A stretch of 64,000 bases of DNA from Actinoplanes oryzae (GTDB lineage Bacteria > Actinomycetota > Actinomycetes > Mycobacteriales > Micromonosporaceae), in contig NZ_JAUQWH010000003.1 of the NCBI RefSeq assembly GCF_030757795.1, forward strand, positions 92,661 to 156,660, given 5' to 3'. Made by a program: the position numbers and the translations under genes. Under the pieces are notes generated by a model. The model made no database searches and was not told the DNA's origin. It saw only the letters and a list, made by a program, of their open reading frames with translations. Positions 27,486 through 35,788 of the stretch are shown one piece after another (the stretch's first letter is position 1; each line of letters begins with the position of its first letter).

Positions 27486-28202
27486 ATGCCGGTGCCCGCC
27501 GCCCTTTCGGACGCCCTTCTCAGCAATGTGGATACTTACGCGATGGCGATCGGCGACAGACTGCGGGCGCGGGTGGCGGACGGCTCCCGGCCGGGCTCGC
27601 TGGGACACCGCGCCCGGGCCCGCCGGGCGGCGAAGCTCCTGGCGTCCTTCCCCGGCCTCGCGGGCATGAGCGTGCTCGACCTCGGCGGCGAACCGCACTT
27701 CTGGCGTACGGTCGCCGTCCGCCCCGCGCGGGTCACCATCCTCAACCTGATGCCGTGCGACCCGGAGCCGCCGTGGCTCGAGACGGTCATCGGTGACGCC
27801 TGCGCACCCCCGCCGGCGCTGGCGGGACGCACCTTCGACCTCGTGGTGTCCAACTCGGTCATCGAGCACGTCGGCGGGCACGGGCCCCGGCAGCGGTTCG
27901 CCGAGGTCGTGCAGCGCGCCGCCGACCGGCACTGGGTGCAGACCCCGTACCGCTACTTCCCCGTGGAGCCGCACTGGGTGTTCCCCGGGATGCAGTTCCT
28001 GCCGTTGCGGATGCGCGCCGAGGTGACCCGGCGCTGGCCGCTGAGCCCCGGGCGGGCGGACAACCTGCCCGAGGCGATCGCGAACGCCGCCTCGGTCGAG
28101 CTGCTCTCGCTCACCGAGATGCGCGCCTACTTCCCGGAGTCGCGCCTCTGGTACGAACGCGCGGGCGGCCTGATCAAGTCGGTCACCGCGATCCGGGACT
28201 GA
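27486..28202 (+). CDS. Class I SAM-dependent methyltransferase
   Basis: A 238-residue methyltransferase: motif I VLDLGGEPHFW, acidic TVIGDACAPP, motif IV FDLVVSNSVIEHVGG. The conserved SNSVIEH and QTPYRYFPVEPHW are typical of methyltransferases found in sugar and glycan clusters. The first ATG (27486) is used; an ATG at 27543 is an alternative. It is the only rightward gene between two leftward runs, with the DegT gene stop 5 bp away. Confidence 0.85.
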   Translation: MPVPAALSDALLSNVDTYAMAIGDRLRARVADGSRPGSLGHRARARRAAKLLASFPGLAGMSVLDLGGEPHFWRTVAVRPARVTILNLMPCDPEPPWLETVIGDACAPPPALAGRTFDLVVSNSVIEHVGGHGPRQRFAEVVQRAADRHWVQTPYRYFPVEPHWVFPGMQFLPLRMRAEVTRRWPLSPGRADNLPEAIANAASVELLSLTEMRAYFPESRLWYERAGGLIKSVTAIRD

Positions 28203-28207
28203 CCGGC

Positions 28208-29299
28208 TCATGCGAGGCGCAGCGCGTCCGCCAGCGCCTCGGCGACCCGCGCCTGCTGGTCCGCCGTGATCTGCGGATAGATCGGCAGCGACAGCAGCTC
28301 GGCCGCGGCGGCCTCGGCGTGCGGGAAGGACCCGCCGAGGGACGCGAAGGCGCCCGTCGCGTGCACCGGGAACGGGTAGTGGATCGCCGCGCCCACCCCG
28401 GCGGTGTGCAGCCGGGACAGCACCGCGTCGCGGCGCCCGCCGGGCACCCGGATGCCGTAGATGTGCCACACGTGCTCGTTGCCGCCGAGCGTCACCGGCG
28501 GCACCACGTCGAGGCCGGCGAGCAGCTCGTCGTAGCGGGCGGCGGCGGCGCGGCGCAGCTCGTTCCAGCGGGCCAGCCGGGTCAGCTTCGCCCGCAGCAC
28601 CACGGCCTGCAGCCCGTCGAGCCGGCTGTTCACCCCGATCAGGTCGTGCCGGTACTTCGTGAGCCCGCCGTGGCTGCCGAGGGTCCGTACGGTGGTCGCC
28701 AGCTCCTCGTCGGCCGTCACGACCGCCCCGGCGTCCCCGTACGCGCCGAGGTTCTTGCCCGGGTAGAAGCTGGTCGACGCGATCCCGTCCGCCCCGGCGC
28801 CGCGGCCGTGGCGGGTGGCGCCCTGGCACTGGGCGGCGTCCTCGACGACGGCGACGCCCGCGCCGGCCAGCCGCTCGACCGGGGCCAGCTGGCCGTACAG
28901 GTGCACCGGCACGATGGCGCGGGTCGCGGGCGTGACGGCGGCCAGCGCGGCGTCCGTGTCGATGAGGTAGGTGCGCGGGTCGCAGTCGACGAGCACGACG
29001 TCCGCCCCGGCGCGGGCCACGGCCTCGGCGGTCGCGACGAACGTGTTCGCGGGCAGGATCACCTCACTGCCCGGGCCCACGCCGACGGCACGCAGTGCGA
29101 GCTCGAGGGCGTCCGTGCCGTTGGCCACGCCGACGCAGTGCGGCAGGCCGGAGAACGCGGCGTACTCCTCCTCGAACGCGGTCACCTCCGCACCGCCCAC
29201 GAACGCCGTCGCGGCGATGACGCGCTTGAAGCCGGCCTCGACCTCCTCGGCCACCTCCGCGTGCGCGGCGGCCAGGTCGACGAGCGGGATGCTGGACAT
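28208..29299 (-). CDS. DegT/DnrJ/EryC1/StrS sugar aminotransferase
   Basis: A 363-residue PLP enzyme that would aminate a keto-sugar nucleotide. Visible are the NGTDALELALRA phosphate-binding segment, VEDAAQCQGA, and SFYPGKNLGAYGD with the PLP lysine. It is most like the WlbC/DegT group forming 3-amino sugars. The ATG directly follows the NeuD-like gene stop. Together with the WlbA-like oxidoreductase and WlbB-like acetyltransferase it could make a 3-acylamino sugar; the exact sugar cannot be read. Confidence 0.92.
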   Translation of the reverse strand: MSSIPLVDLAAAHAEVAEEVEAGFKRVIAATAFVGGAEVTAFEEEYAAFSGLPHCVGVANGTDALELALRAVGVGPGSEVILPANTFVATAEAVARAGADVVLVDCDPRTYLIDTDAALAAVTPATRAIVPVHLYGQLAPVERLAGAGVAVVEDAAQCQGATRHGRGAGADGIASTSFYPGKNLGAYGDAGAVVTADEELATTVRTLGSHGGLTKYRHDLIGVNSRLDGLQAVVLRAKLTRLARWNELRRAAAARYDELLAGLDVVPPVTLGGNEHVWHIYGIRVPGGRRDAVLSRLHTAGVGAAIHYPFPVHATGAFASLGGSFPHAEAAAAELLSLPIYPQITADQQARVAEALADALRLA

Positions 29300-29929
29300 T
29301 CAGTTCCTCCGGAGAAAGCGCGCGGGATTGCCGGCCCAGACCTCGCCGGCCGGGATGTCGTGCAGCACCACCGAGCCCATGCCGACCAGCGCTCGCTCGC
29401 CGACGGTCACGCCCTCGCGGATCAGGGCGCCGGAGCCGAGATAGGCCCCGGTCCGCACGGTGGCCGAGCCGCCGAGGCGCACCCCGGAGGCGATGGTCAC
29501 GTAGTCGGCCACCTGGTCGTCGTGGGTCAGCACGGCGTGTGGCATGACGGCGACATGGGATCCGACGGTGACGTCCGCGGTGAGCACGGTCCCGGCGAGC
29601 AGGACGGTGCCAGGACCGACGAGGCTGCCGGCGCCGAGCTCGGCCGCCGGGTGCACGACGGTGGCGTACCGGCCGGCGGGCAGGCCGAGCCGCTCGACGA
29701 TGAGCTGCCGGGCGGTGTAGTTGCGGGGGTTGCCCACGCACACCACGACGGCGGCGTCCATCTCGGCCACGCCGGCGACGGCGCCGAGGACAGGCAGCTC
29801 GGAGCGGGTGGTGCCGGGCAGGGCCGGGTCGTCGTCGACGAAGCCGAGCACGTGCCAGCCGGCGGCCAGCGCGGCGGCGGCGGTCTCGCGGGCGAAACCG
29901 CCGGCGCCGACGATGACGAGGTCCTTCAT
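29300..29929 (-). CDS. NeuD/PglD-family sugar O/N-acyltransferase
   Basis: A 209-residue protein: an N-terminal Rossmann domain (VIVGAGGFARETAAAAL) and a C-terminal left-handed beta-helix of hexapeptide repeats (TVVHPAAELGAGSLVGPGTV onward), ending with VWAGNPARFLRR. This family acylates amino-sugar nucleotides using acetyl-CoA. Its start overlaps the DegT gene at 29926 by 4 nt and it abuts the other DegT gene, so two aminotransferases flank one acetyltransferase. Confidence 0.9.
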   Translation of the reverse strand: MKDLVIVGAGGFARETAAAALAAGWHVLGFVDDDPALPGTTRSELPVLGAVAGVAEMDAAVVVCVGNPRNYTARQLIVERLGLPAGRYATVVHPAAELGAGSLVGPGTVLLAGTVLTADVTVGSHVAVMPHAVLTHDDQVADYVTIASGVRLGGSATVRTGAYLGSGALIREGVTVGERALVGMGSVVLHDIPAGEVWAGNPARFLRRN

Positions 29930-31047
29930 GGGCGCAGGAGCCCGGCGATGAAGATCTGGTCCTCGTCCGTGAGCGCGTGGTGCAACGGCAGGATCAGCGA
30001 GTCGCGGGTCAGCCGCTCGGTGTTCGGCAGCGGTCCGGGCGTGACGTCGGCGTAGGCCGGTTCCAGGTGCGCCGCCATGATGCCGCGGCGGGCGGAGACG
30101 CCGTGCTCGGCGAGCTTGGCGAGGAGGTCGTCGCGGCCGGTGGCGTACTCGTCGGTCAGCAGCACCCAGAAGGACTGGTAGTTCGTCCGGCCGTACTCGG
30201 GATCCCGGACGGGCACCAGGCCGGGGATGTCCGCCAGCAGCTCGTGGTAGCGGGCCGCCAGGGCGCGGCGCTGCTCCACCAGGCCTGCGAGCCGGCCCAG
30301 CTGGACGAGCCCGACCGCCGCCTGGATGTCGGTCATCCGGTAGTTGTAGGCGGTCTCCAGGTACGCCTCGAGCACCGGCTGGGCGCTGGCGTGCCGGTCG
30401 GCGGCGGAGACGTTCATGCCGTGCTCGCGCAGGCGGCGCAGGCGCACGGCGTCGTCCGCGTCGTCGAGGGTCAGCATGCCGCCCTCGCCGGTGGTGAGCA
30501 GCTTGCGCGGATGGAAGGACCACGCGGCGACGGCGGCACCGGCACCGGCCGGCACCCCGTACGCCGTGGATCCCGCCGCGCACGCCGCGTCCTCGACCAG
30601 CCGCAGACCCCATCCCTCCGCGGCCTTGCGCAGAGCCACGGTGTCGAAGGGGACGCCGCCCTGGTGGACGGCGATGACGGCCTTGGTGCGCGGGGTGCGG
30701 ACGACGTCGACCGTCTCGGCGGTGAGGTTGCCCGTCGCGAGATCCACGTCCGCGAAGACCGGCGTGGCCCCGACGTAGCGGACGGCGTTGGCCGTGGCGA
30801 TGAACGAGAACGACGGCACGACGACCTCGTCGCCCGGGCCGACGCCCGCGAGCACCAGCGCCAGGTGCAGCGCCGTGGTGCAGGAGCTGACCGCGACGCC
30901 GTGGCTCGCGCCGGCGACCCCGGCGAACTCGCGCTCGAACTGCGCGACCCGCGGGCCCTGCGCGACCCAGCCGGAGCGCACGGCCTCGGCCGCGGCCTGC
31001 GCCTCCTCCTCGCCGAGCCGCGGGATCATGACGGGGATCCGCTTCAC
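29926..31047 (-). CDS. Second DegT/DnrJ/EryC1/StrS sugar aminotransferase
   Basis: A 373-residue PLP-dependent enzyme. It has SSCTTALHLAL, DEVVVPSFSFIATANA, VEDAACAAGS and the PLP region AAWSFHPRKLLTTGEGG with its lysine. The SFHPRK-x4-GEGG pattern is the PglE/PseC/VioA-like type, commonly acting on 4-keto sugars, and it pairs naturally with the PglD-like acetyltransferase next to it. GTG start overlapping the epimerase stop. Confidence 0.92.
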   Translation of the reverse strand: MKRIPVMIPRLGEEEAQAAAEAVRSGWVAQGPRVAQFEREFAGVAGASHGVAVSSCTTALHLALVLAGVGPGDEVVVPSFSFIATANAVRYVGATPVFADVDLATGNLTAETVDVVRTPRTKAVIAVHQGGVPFDTVALRKAAEGWGLRLVEDAACAAGSTAYGVPAGAGAAVAAWSFHPRKLLTTGEGGMLTLDDADDAVRLRRLREHGMNVSAADRHASAQPVLEAYLETAYNYRMTDIQAAVGLVQLGRLAGLVEQRRALAARYHELLADIPGLVPVRDPEYGRTNYQSFWVLLTDEYATGRDDLLAKLAEHGVSARRGIMAAHLEPAYADVTPGPLPNTERLTRDSLILPLHHALTDEDQIFIAGLLRP

Positions 31048-32009
31048 CGGGAGGACCTCCACCAGTCCACGAGGCCCTCGAGGCCCTCGCGGAGCCCGAT
31101 CTCGGCGCGGAAGCCCAGCCTCTCGGCGGCGGCGGACGTGTCGGCCAGGCGCCGCGTGACGCCGTTGACCGCGCGGGCCGGGCCGTGCTCGGGGGCCAGG
31201 TCGGACTTCATGACCTCGCTGAGCGCCTGGGCCAGCTCCTTGAGGCTGGTCTCGGTGCCACTGGCCACGTTGAACACCTCGTCGGTGACGGGCGCCCGGG
31301 CGGCCAGGATGTTCGCGCGGGCGATGTCGGCCACGTGCACGAAGTCCATCGTCTGCAGCCCGTCGCCGAGGATCAGCGGCGGCGTGCCCGACTCGATGCG
31401 TTCCATCCAGCGGATGAGCACCTCGGTGTAGAGGCCGTAGATGTCCATCCGGGGGCCGTACACGTTGAAGTAGCGCAGAGCCACGTAGTCCAGCCCGGCC
31501 ATGCTGTGAAAGCTGCGCAGCGTCGCCTCGTTGAAGGCCTTCGCGGCGCCGTAGAAGGTGTCGTTGTTGTACGGATGGTGCCGTTCCGTGGTCGGGAACT
31601 GCTCGGCGAGGCCGTAGACGCTCGCCGACGACGACGCGACGACCTTCCGGACGCCCTCCGCGGCGGCCGCCTCGACGACGTTGAACGTGCCGTCGACCAG
31701 CACCTCGTTGGCCAGCCGGGGCTCCTCCGCGCACTGGGTGATGCGGATGGCGGCGAGGTGGAACACCAGGTCCTTGCCCGCGGTCACCTCCCGCACGAGC
31801 GCCTGGTCGCGGATGTCGCCCTCGATCAGCCGGACGGGACCGTTCGCCAGCGCCCACGCCAGATTCGCGTGGCGGCCGCGCACGAGATTGTCGAGCACGA
31901 CGATCTCCGCCGCCCCGCCCCGGACCAGCTCGTCGACCACGTGCGAGCCGATGGTGCCCGCCCCGCCGGTGACCAGGGCGCGCGCGCCCTCGATCGGTAC
32001 GCCTGTCAC
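31044..32009 (-). CDS. NAD-dependent sugar epimerase/dehydratase
   Basis: A 321-residue extended SDR with TGGAGTIGSH, the Ser-rich SSSASVYG, the Tyr-x3-Lys pair in FYGAAKAFNE, and MDFVHVADIARA. It resembles UDP-glucose/UDP-GlcNAc 4-epimerases and 4,6-dehydratases, and the TGGAGTIG motif is common in nucleotide-sugar epimerases. Substrate unknown. GTG start overlaps the oxidoreductase stop (GTGA). Confidence 0.88.
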   Translation of the reverse strand: MTGVPIEGARALVTGGAGTIGSHVVDELVRGGAAEIVVLDNLVRGRHANLAWALANGPVRLIEGDIRDQALVREVTAGKDLVFHLAAIRITQCAEEPRLANEVLVDGTFNVVEAAAAEGVRKVVASSSASVYGLAEQFPTTERHHPYNNDTFYGAAKAFNEATLRSFHSMAGLDYVALRYFNVYGPRMDIYGLYTEVLIRWMERIESGTPPLILGDGLQTMDFVHVADIARANILAARAPVTDEVFNVASGTETSLKELAQALSEVMKSDLAPEHGPARAVNGVTRRLADTSAAAERLGFRAEIGLREGLEGLVDWWRSSR

Positions 32010-33091
32010 GCCATGTGCCCTTCGTCGATGTCGATCATCGTCCCGCCCTCGGCCAGGCTGCGCGTGGCGGCCTGCAGGATCGCCAGGACCCGCAGGCCCG
32101 AGCGCCCGTCGGTCAGGGCGGGAGTCTTCGTGGTGATGGCCCGCGCGTACTCGTCCACCATGGTGCGCAGCGCCTCCCGCTCGGCCAGCGCCGGCGCCAC
32201 CATGTCCCCGGAGCGGTACGAGATCAGCACGTCGCGGCGCTGCTCGTCGCCCAGCTCGTCGGGCGAGGCCACGTCGACGCCCCGGTCGTACACGGCGAGG
32301 CGCTGGCTGGGGTTGAGGTCGTCCCACACGAGCGTGCGCTTGGATCCGCCGACGATGGTCGTGCGGACCTTCACCGGCGAGAGCCAGTTGACGTGCACGT
32401 GCGCGATGGCGCCGGTGCTGAGGCGCAGAGTCAGGTAGGCCACGCAGGCCCGGCCCGCGCCGATGCCGTCCGCGCCCTGCGCCGCCACGGCCACCGGGCG
32501 CACGCCGGGCGGCAGGACGAAGTCCAGGATCGACAGGTCGTGCGGGGCGAGGTCCCAGACCACGTCGATGTCGCGCTGCACGAGACCCAGGTTGATGCGT
32601 ACGGAATCCAGGAAGTGCAGTTCCCCCAGGTCGCCCGAGCGCAGGAACTCGCGGATGCGCAGCACGGCCGGGGTGTAGCAGTAGGTGTGGTCGCACATCA
32701 GCGTCAGGCCCCGGCGGTCGGCCTCGGCGACGAGCTCGAGTCCCTCCGCATAGGTCGCGGCGAGCGGCTTCTCGACGAGGACGTGCTTGCCGGCGCGCAG
32801 GGCGGCCATTGCCACGGGCAGGTGGGTGCCGGCCGGGGTGGCGATGGCGACGGCGTCCACGTGCGGGTCGGCGAGGACCTCGTCGAGCTCGGCGGAGACC
32901 TGGACCGTCGAGTAGTTCCCGAGGACCCGGCGGGCGCGCGCGGCGTCGAGGTCGCAGAGCCAGCGCAGGCGGAAGGCGGGCGAGGACTGGAAGTTGCGGA
33001 CGAGGTTGGGGCCCCAGTAGCCGGCCCCGACCACGGCGACACCGATCGGATCCGGTTCGGGTGCGGTGGGATTCACGGGCATCCGTTTCAT
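32006..33091 (-). CDS. Gfo/Idh/MocA sugar oxidoreductase, WlbA-like
   Basis: A 361-residue NAD(P)-dependent oxidoreductase with the Rossmann motif VAVVGAGYWGPNLVRNF and the EKP motif HVLVEKPLAATYAEG. It resembles WlbA/WbpB-type UDP-N-acetylglucosaminuronate 3-dehydrogenases, which precede a DegT aminotransferase and a WlbB acetyltransferase. Start choice is uncertain (ATG 33091 or 33082; neither has a clear ribosome binding site). First gene of the leftward sugar operon. Confidence 0.87.
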   Translation of the reverse strand: MKRMPVNPTAPEPDPIGVAVVGAGYWGPNLVRNFQSSPAFRLRWLCDLDAARARRVLGNYSTVQVSAELDEVLADPHVDAVAIATPAGTHLPVAMAALRAGKHVLVEKPLAATYAEGLELVAEADRRGLTLMCDHTYCYTPAVLRIREFLRSGDLGELHFLDSVRINLGLVQRDIDVVWDLAPHDLSILDFVLPPGVRPVAVAAQGADGIGAGRACVAYLTLRLSTGAIAHVHVNWLSPVKVRTTIVGGSKRTLVWDDLNPSQRLAVYDRGVDVASPDELGDEQRRDVLISYRSGDMVAPALAEREALRTMVDEYARAITTKTPALTDGRSGLRVLAILQAATRSLAEGGTMIDIDEGHMA

Positions 33092-33315
33092 CGACGACGG
33101 ACAGGACGCTTCCGTCCGGCAAGCTATCGATGCGCGCGCTCGCGACGCCAGAGCCCGTTTCATATTCTGGCGGAAGCCGGGAGGGCGCGCCGGTACCTTC
33201 GGTCACCCACGTGCGACGCTCGGTCATCGGGCACGCCGCCCTTCAGTCACATTGGACCGTGAGCGTCAATTGCGCGACACCGTGGCGTCCGGCGCGCCGA
33301 CTACCCTGACCGGTC
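33092..33315. promoter_or_regulatory. Divergent promoter region of the amino-sugar genes
   Basis: A 224-bp gene-free gap between the WlbA-like and WlbB-like genes. It has a small AT-rich patch (around 33160-33175, CATATTCTGG) suitable for a leftward promoter, and a TACCCT hexamer (33302-33307) 8 nt before the rightward ATG, a possible -10 of a leaderless transcript. No palindromic operator was seen. Confidence 0.35.
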
Positions 33316-33903
33316 ATGCCCTTCATCGCTCCCACGGCAGATGTGGACGAACGCGCCCGGCTCGGCGACGGCACCAGGGTCTGGCACCTCGCCCAGATCC
33401 GCGAGGACGCCGTTCTCGGCGAGAACTGCACTGTCGGCCGCGGCGCGTACGTGGGCCCCGGCGTCACCGCCGGCGACAACGTCAAGCTGCAGAACCACGC
33501 CCTGGTCTACGAGCCCGCCCGGCTCGGCGACGGGGTCTTCGTGGGGCCGGCCGCGGTGCTGACCAACGACGAGTACCCGCGGGCCGTCACGCCGGACGGC
33601 AGGCTGAAGACCGGCGACGACTGGACCGCCGTCGGCGTCACCGTGCGCGAGGGTGCCGCCATCGGCGCCCGGGCGGTGTGCGTCGCGCCGGTGACCGTGG
33701 GCCGGTGGGCGCTCGTGGCGGCCGGGGCCGTCGTCACGAAGGACGTGCCGGACTTCGCGCTCGTGGTGGGCGTACCGGCCCGGCGGGTCGGCTGGGTGGG
33801 CCGCGCCGGGCGTCCCCTGATCCTCAAGTCGGAGGGCCTGTGGGTGTGTCCCGAGACCAGCGAGCTCTACGCCGAGAAGGACGGGATCCTGACCGCCTGG
33901 TGA
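33316..33903 (+). CDS. WlbB/WbpD-like sugar N-acetyltransferase
   Basis: A 195-residue left-handed beta-helix acyltransferase: hexapeptide repeats (LGDGTRVWHLAQIREDAVLG onward), VLTNDEYPRA, KDVPDFALVVGVPARRVGW. The TNDEYPRA segment marks the group that acetylates 3-amino groups of UDP-sugars. It is divergent from the oxidoreductase, and the missing partner of the DegT at 28208. Its 3' end overlaps the convergent EEP-family gene by 37 nt. Confidence 0.88.
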   Translation: MPFIAPTADVDERARLGDGTRVWHLAQIREDAVLGENCTVGRGAYVGPGVTAGDNVKLQNHALVYEPARLGDGVFVGPAAVLTNDEYPRAVTPDGRLKTGDDWTAVGVTVREGAAIGARAVCVAPVTVGRWALVAAGAVVTKDVPDFALVVGVPARRVGWVGRAGRPLILKSEGLWVCPETSELYAEKDGILTAW

Positions 33904-34604
33904 GCCACGGCGAGCGTCACGCGGACCGGGAGGTGATCGGAACCGACCGCCGGGCCGACCTCGCCGCCGGTGACGGTGACGCCCGGCCCGGCCAGGACGT
34001 GGTCGATCTGCGCGACCGGGCGGTGCGCCGGCCAGCTGCGCCCGTGCAGCACCGGCCGGTACGGGCCGCCGAGCCACACCGTCGGCCGGCACATGTTCAG
34101 GTCGCCGGCGATGACCGTCGGCACGTCCGAGCCCGCGAGCGCCCTCCGGAGCCGGGCCAGCTGGGCGGGACCGTGCACCAGCCGGTGCGTGAGGTGCGTG
34201 CCGGCGACCCGCAGCAGCCCGTCGCCGGCCGGGATCTCGGCCACGATCGCCCGCCGGACGCCCACGACGTCGCCCGGGGCGGCGCTCAGGGCGAGCGCCC
34301 CGAGGCTGCGCCACGGCACCCGGCTCATGATCGCCAGCCCCCAGGCGCCCGTCTCCGAGTCGTCCTCCGCGACGCCCAGCTCCCGCAGCGTGCGCCCGGT
34401 CACGACGTCGATCTCCGCGTACGCCGCATAGCCGCCCGCCACCGCGGCCCGCTCGGCGAGGCTGCGCTCCCCCGCCGGTCGCCAGTTCTCCTGCACGACG
34501 ACCACGTCGGTGCCGAGGGCGGCGATCGCGGCCGCGACGTCGTAGCGGGCCGAGGCACGGTCGCGCCCGGCGTGCAGGTTGAGGCTGGCCAGGCTGAGGC
34601 TCAC
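33867..34604 (-). CDS. Endonuclease/exonuclease/phosphatase family protein
   Basis: A 245-residue EEP-fold hydrolase. It has the metal-binding Asn in SLNLHAG, Glu in VVVQENW, GTHLTHR, GDLNM and the terminal SDHLPV. Substrates in the family are DNA, phospholipids or small phosphodiesters; there is no signal peptide, so it is cytoplasmic. GTG start. No operon partner: the MFS gene upstream ends 33 bp away on the same strand. Confidence 0.8.
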   Translation of the reverse strand: MSLSLASLNLHAGRDRASARYDVAAAIAALGTDVVVVQENWRPAGERSLAERAAVAGGYAAYAEIDVVTGRTLRELGVAEDDSETGAWGLAIMSRVPWRSLGALALSAAPGDVVGVRRAIVAEIPAGDGLLRVAGTHLTHRLVHGPAQLARLRRALAGSDVPTVIAGDLNMCRPTVWLGGPYRPVLHGRSWPAHRPVAQIDHVLAGPGVTVTGGEVGPAVGSDHLPVRVTLAVAHQAVRIPSFSA

Positions 34605-34637
34605 CGGGGTCTCCGTCCGCTGATGTCGATCGCACTC

Positions 34638-35771
34638 CTAATCGCGATCGTGACCAGGGGACTTGAGAGGAATGTGTGCGTCGCCTGTCACTTTCACCAC
34701 GGGTGCGGCCAGGACCGTGAAGAGCGCCGCGAGGACGGCCACGGCCAGGAACGCCCCGCGCAGGCCGCCGTGCGACGCCACGAAGCCGACGTAGACCGGG
34801 CCCGCGAGGAAGCCCAGGTACGCCGTCGTGGCCACCCGGGAGGTCGCGCGGCCCCGGGCGGCACCGGGCACGTGGGCCAGCCCGGCACCGATCAGCGTCG
34901 GGTAGAGGACCGCGGTGCCGGCGGCGGCCACGGCGAGGCCGGTGAGGGCGAGAGCGGGCGAGGCCGCGGCCGCCACGGTGGCCGTACCGGCGACGGCGGC
35001 CGCTCCCCCGGCGACCAGGACCGCGCCGGGGTGCCGGCCGCCCAGTCCGCCGATCGCGAAGCGGGTGATGCTGGCGATGGCCGCGAAGACGGCCGGGGCG
35101 GCGGCGCTCCCGCCGGGTCCCGCGCCGAGGACGTCGTGCAGGAAGACCGCCGACCAGCTCTGGTGGGCGTTCTCCACGGCGAAGGCGAGCGCGGCTGTCA
35201 GCCCGATGGCGATCAACCCCTTCCGGGGGCTGCTGGACACGATCTCCGTCCGGCCGGATCCACGCCGCCCCGCCCGGGCCACGAGCGAGCCGGCCAGCAC
35301 CACCAGGAACGGGACGAGCACCGGGGCGCCCACGGCGAGCAGCACCCCGGTCAGGATGCTGCCCACCACCACCGACGCCGAGAAGGTGGCGTGCGAGCGG
35401 GCGATCACCGGGCGGCCGGTCAGCCGTTCGGACTCCGCGGCGAGGGCATTGATCGCCACGTCGGCGGCGCCGGACGCCGCGCCCAGCAGGGCCAGGCCCG
35501 CCGAGAGGCTCACCGGCCCGCGCGCGCCGAGGATCATGGCGGGGCCGGCCGCGCCGAACACGGCGATCAGCGGGCCGGCGACCCGGGTGCCCCACCGATC
35601 GACGAGCCTTCCCGTGTACGCCATCGCGGGCAGCGCCCCGAGCCCGATGAACAGCAGCGCGACCCCCAGCTGCCCGTCCGTGACCCCGGCCTGGTCCCGG
35701 ACCGCGGGGATCGCCGCGCCCCACGCGCCCCAGAACACGCCGAACACCGCCCATGGCCCGTACGTCCGCAT
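34638..35771 (-). CDS. MFS transporter controlled by the adjacent LacI-type regulator
   Basis: A 377-residue MFS protein with 11-12 helices (GVFWGAWGAAIPAVRDQAGV, GRLVDRWGTRVAG). It resembles the fucose/sugar-like FucP-YbjJ group, though the substrate is unknown. The ATG at 35771 is preferred over an in-frame TTG at 35789 that would lie inside the operator. The LacI-type operator is directly upstream, so it is probably a repressed transporter. Confidence 0.83.
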   Translation of the reverse strand: MRTYGPWAVFGVFWGAWGAAIPAVRDQAGVTDGQLGVALLFIGLGALPAMAYTGRLVDRWGTRVAGPLIAVFGAAGPAMILGARGPVSLSAGLALLGAASGAADVAINALAAESERLTGRPVIARSHATFSASVVVGSILTGVLLAVGAPVLVPFLVVLAGSLVARAGRRGSGRTEIVSSSPRKGLIAIGLTAALAFAVENAHQSWSAVFLHDVLGAGPGGSAAAPAVFAAIASITRFAIGGLGGRHPGAVLVAGGAAAVAGTATVAAAASPALALTGLAVAAAGTAVLYPTLIGAGLAHVPGAARGRATSRVATTAYLGFLAGPVYVGFVASHGGLRGAFLAVAVLAALFTVLAAPVVKVTGDAHIPLKSPGHDRD

Positions 35772-35772
35772 C

Positions 35773-35788
35773 TGTGTATCGTTACACA
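35773..35788. promoter_or_regulatory. LacI-type operator between MFS and lacI-family genes
   Basis: TGTGTATCGTTACACA: 6-bp perfect arms TGTGTA/TACACA with a central CG, matching the usual LacI-family operator pattern. It touches the ATG of the regulator (35789) and the ATG of the transporter (35771), so bound repressor would block both. Confidence 0.75.
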
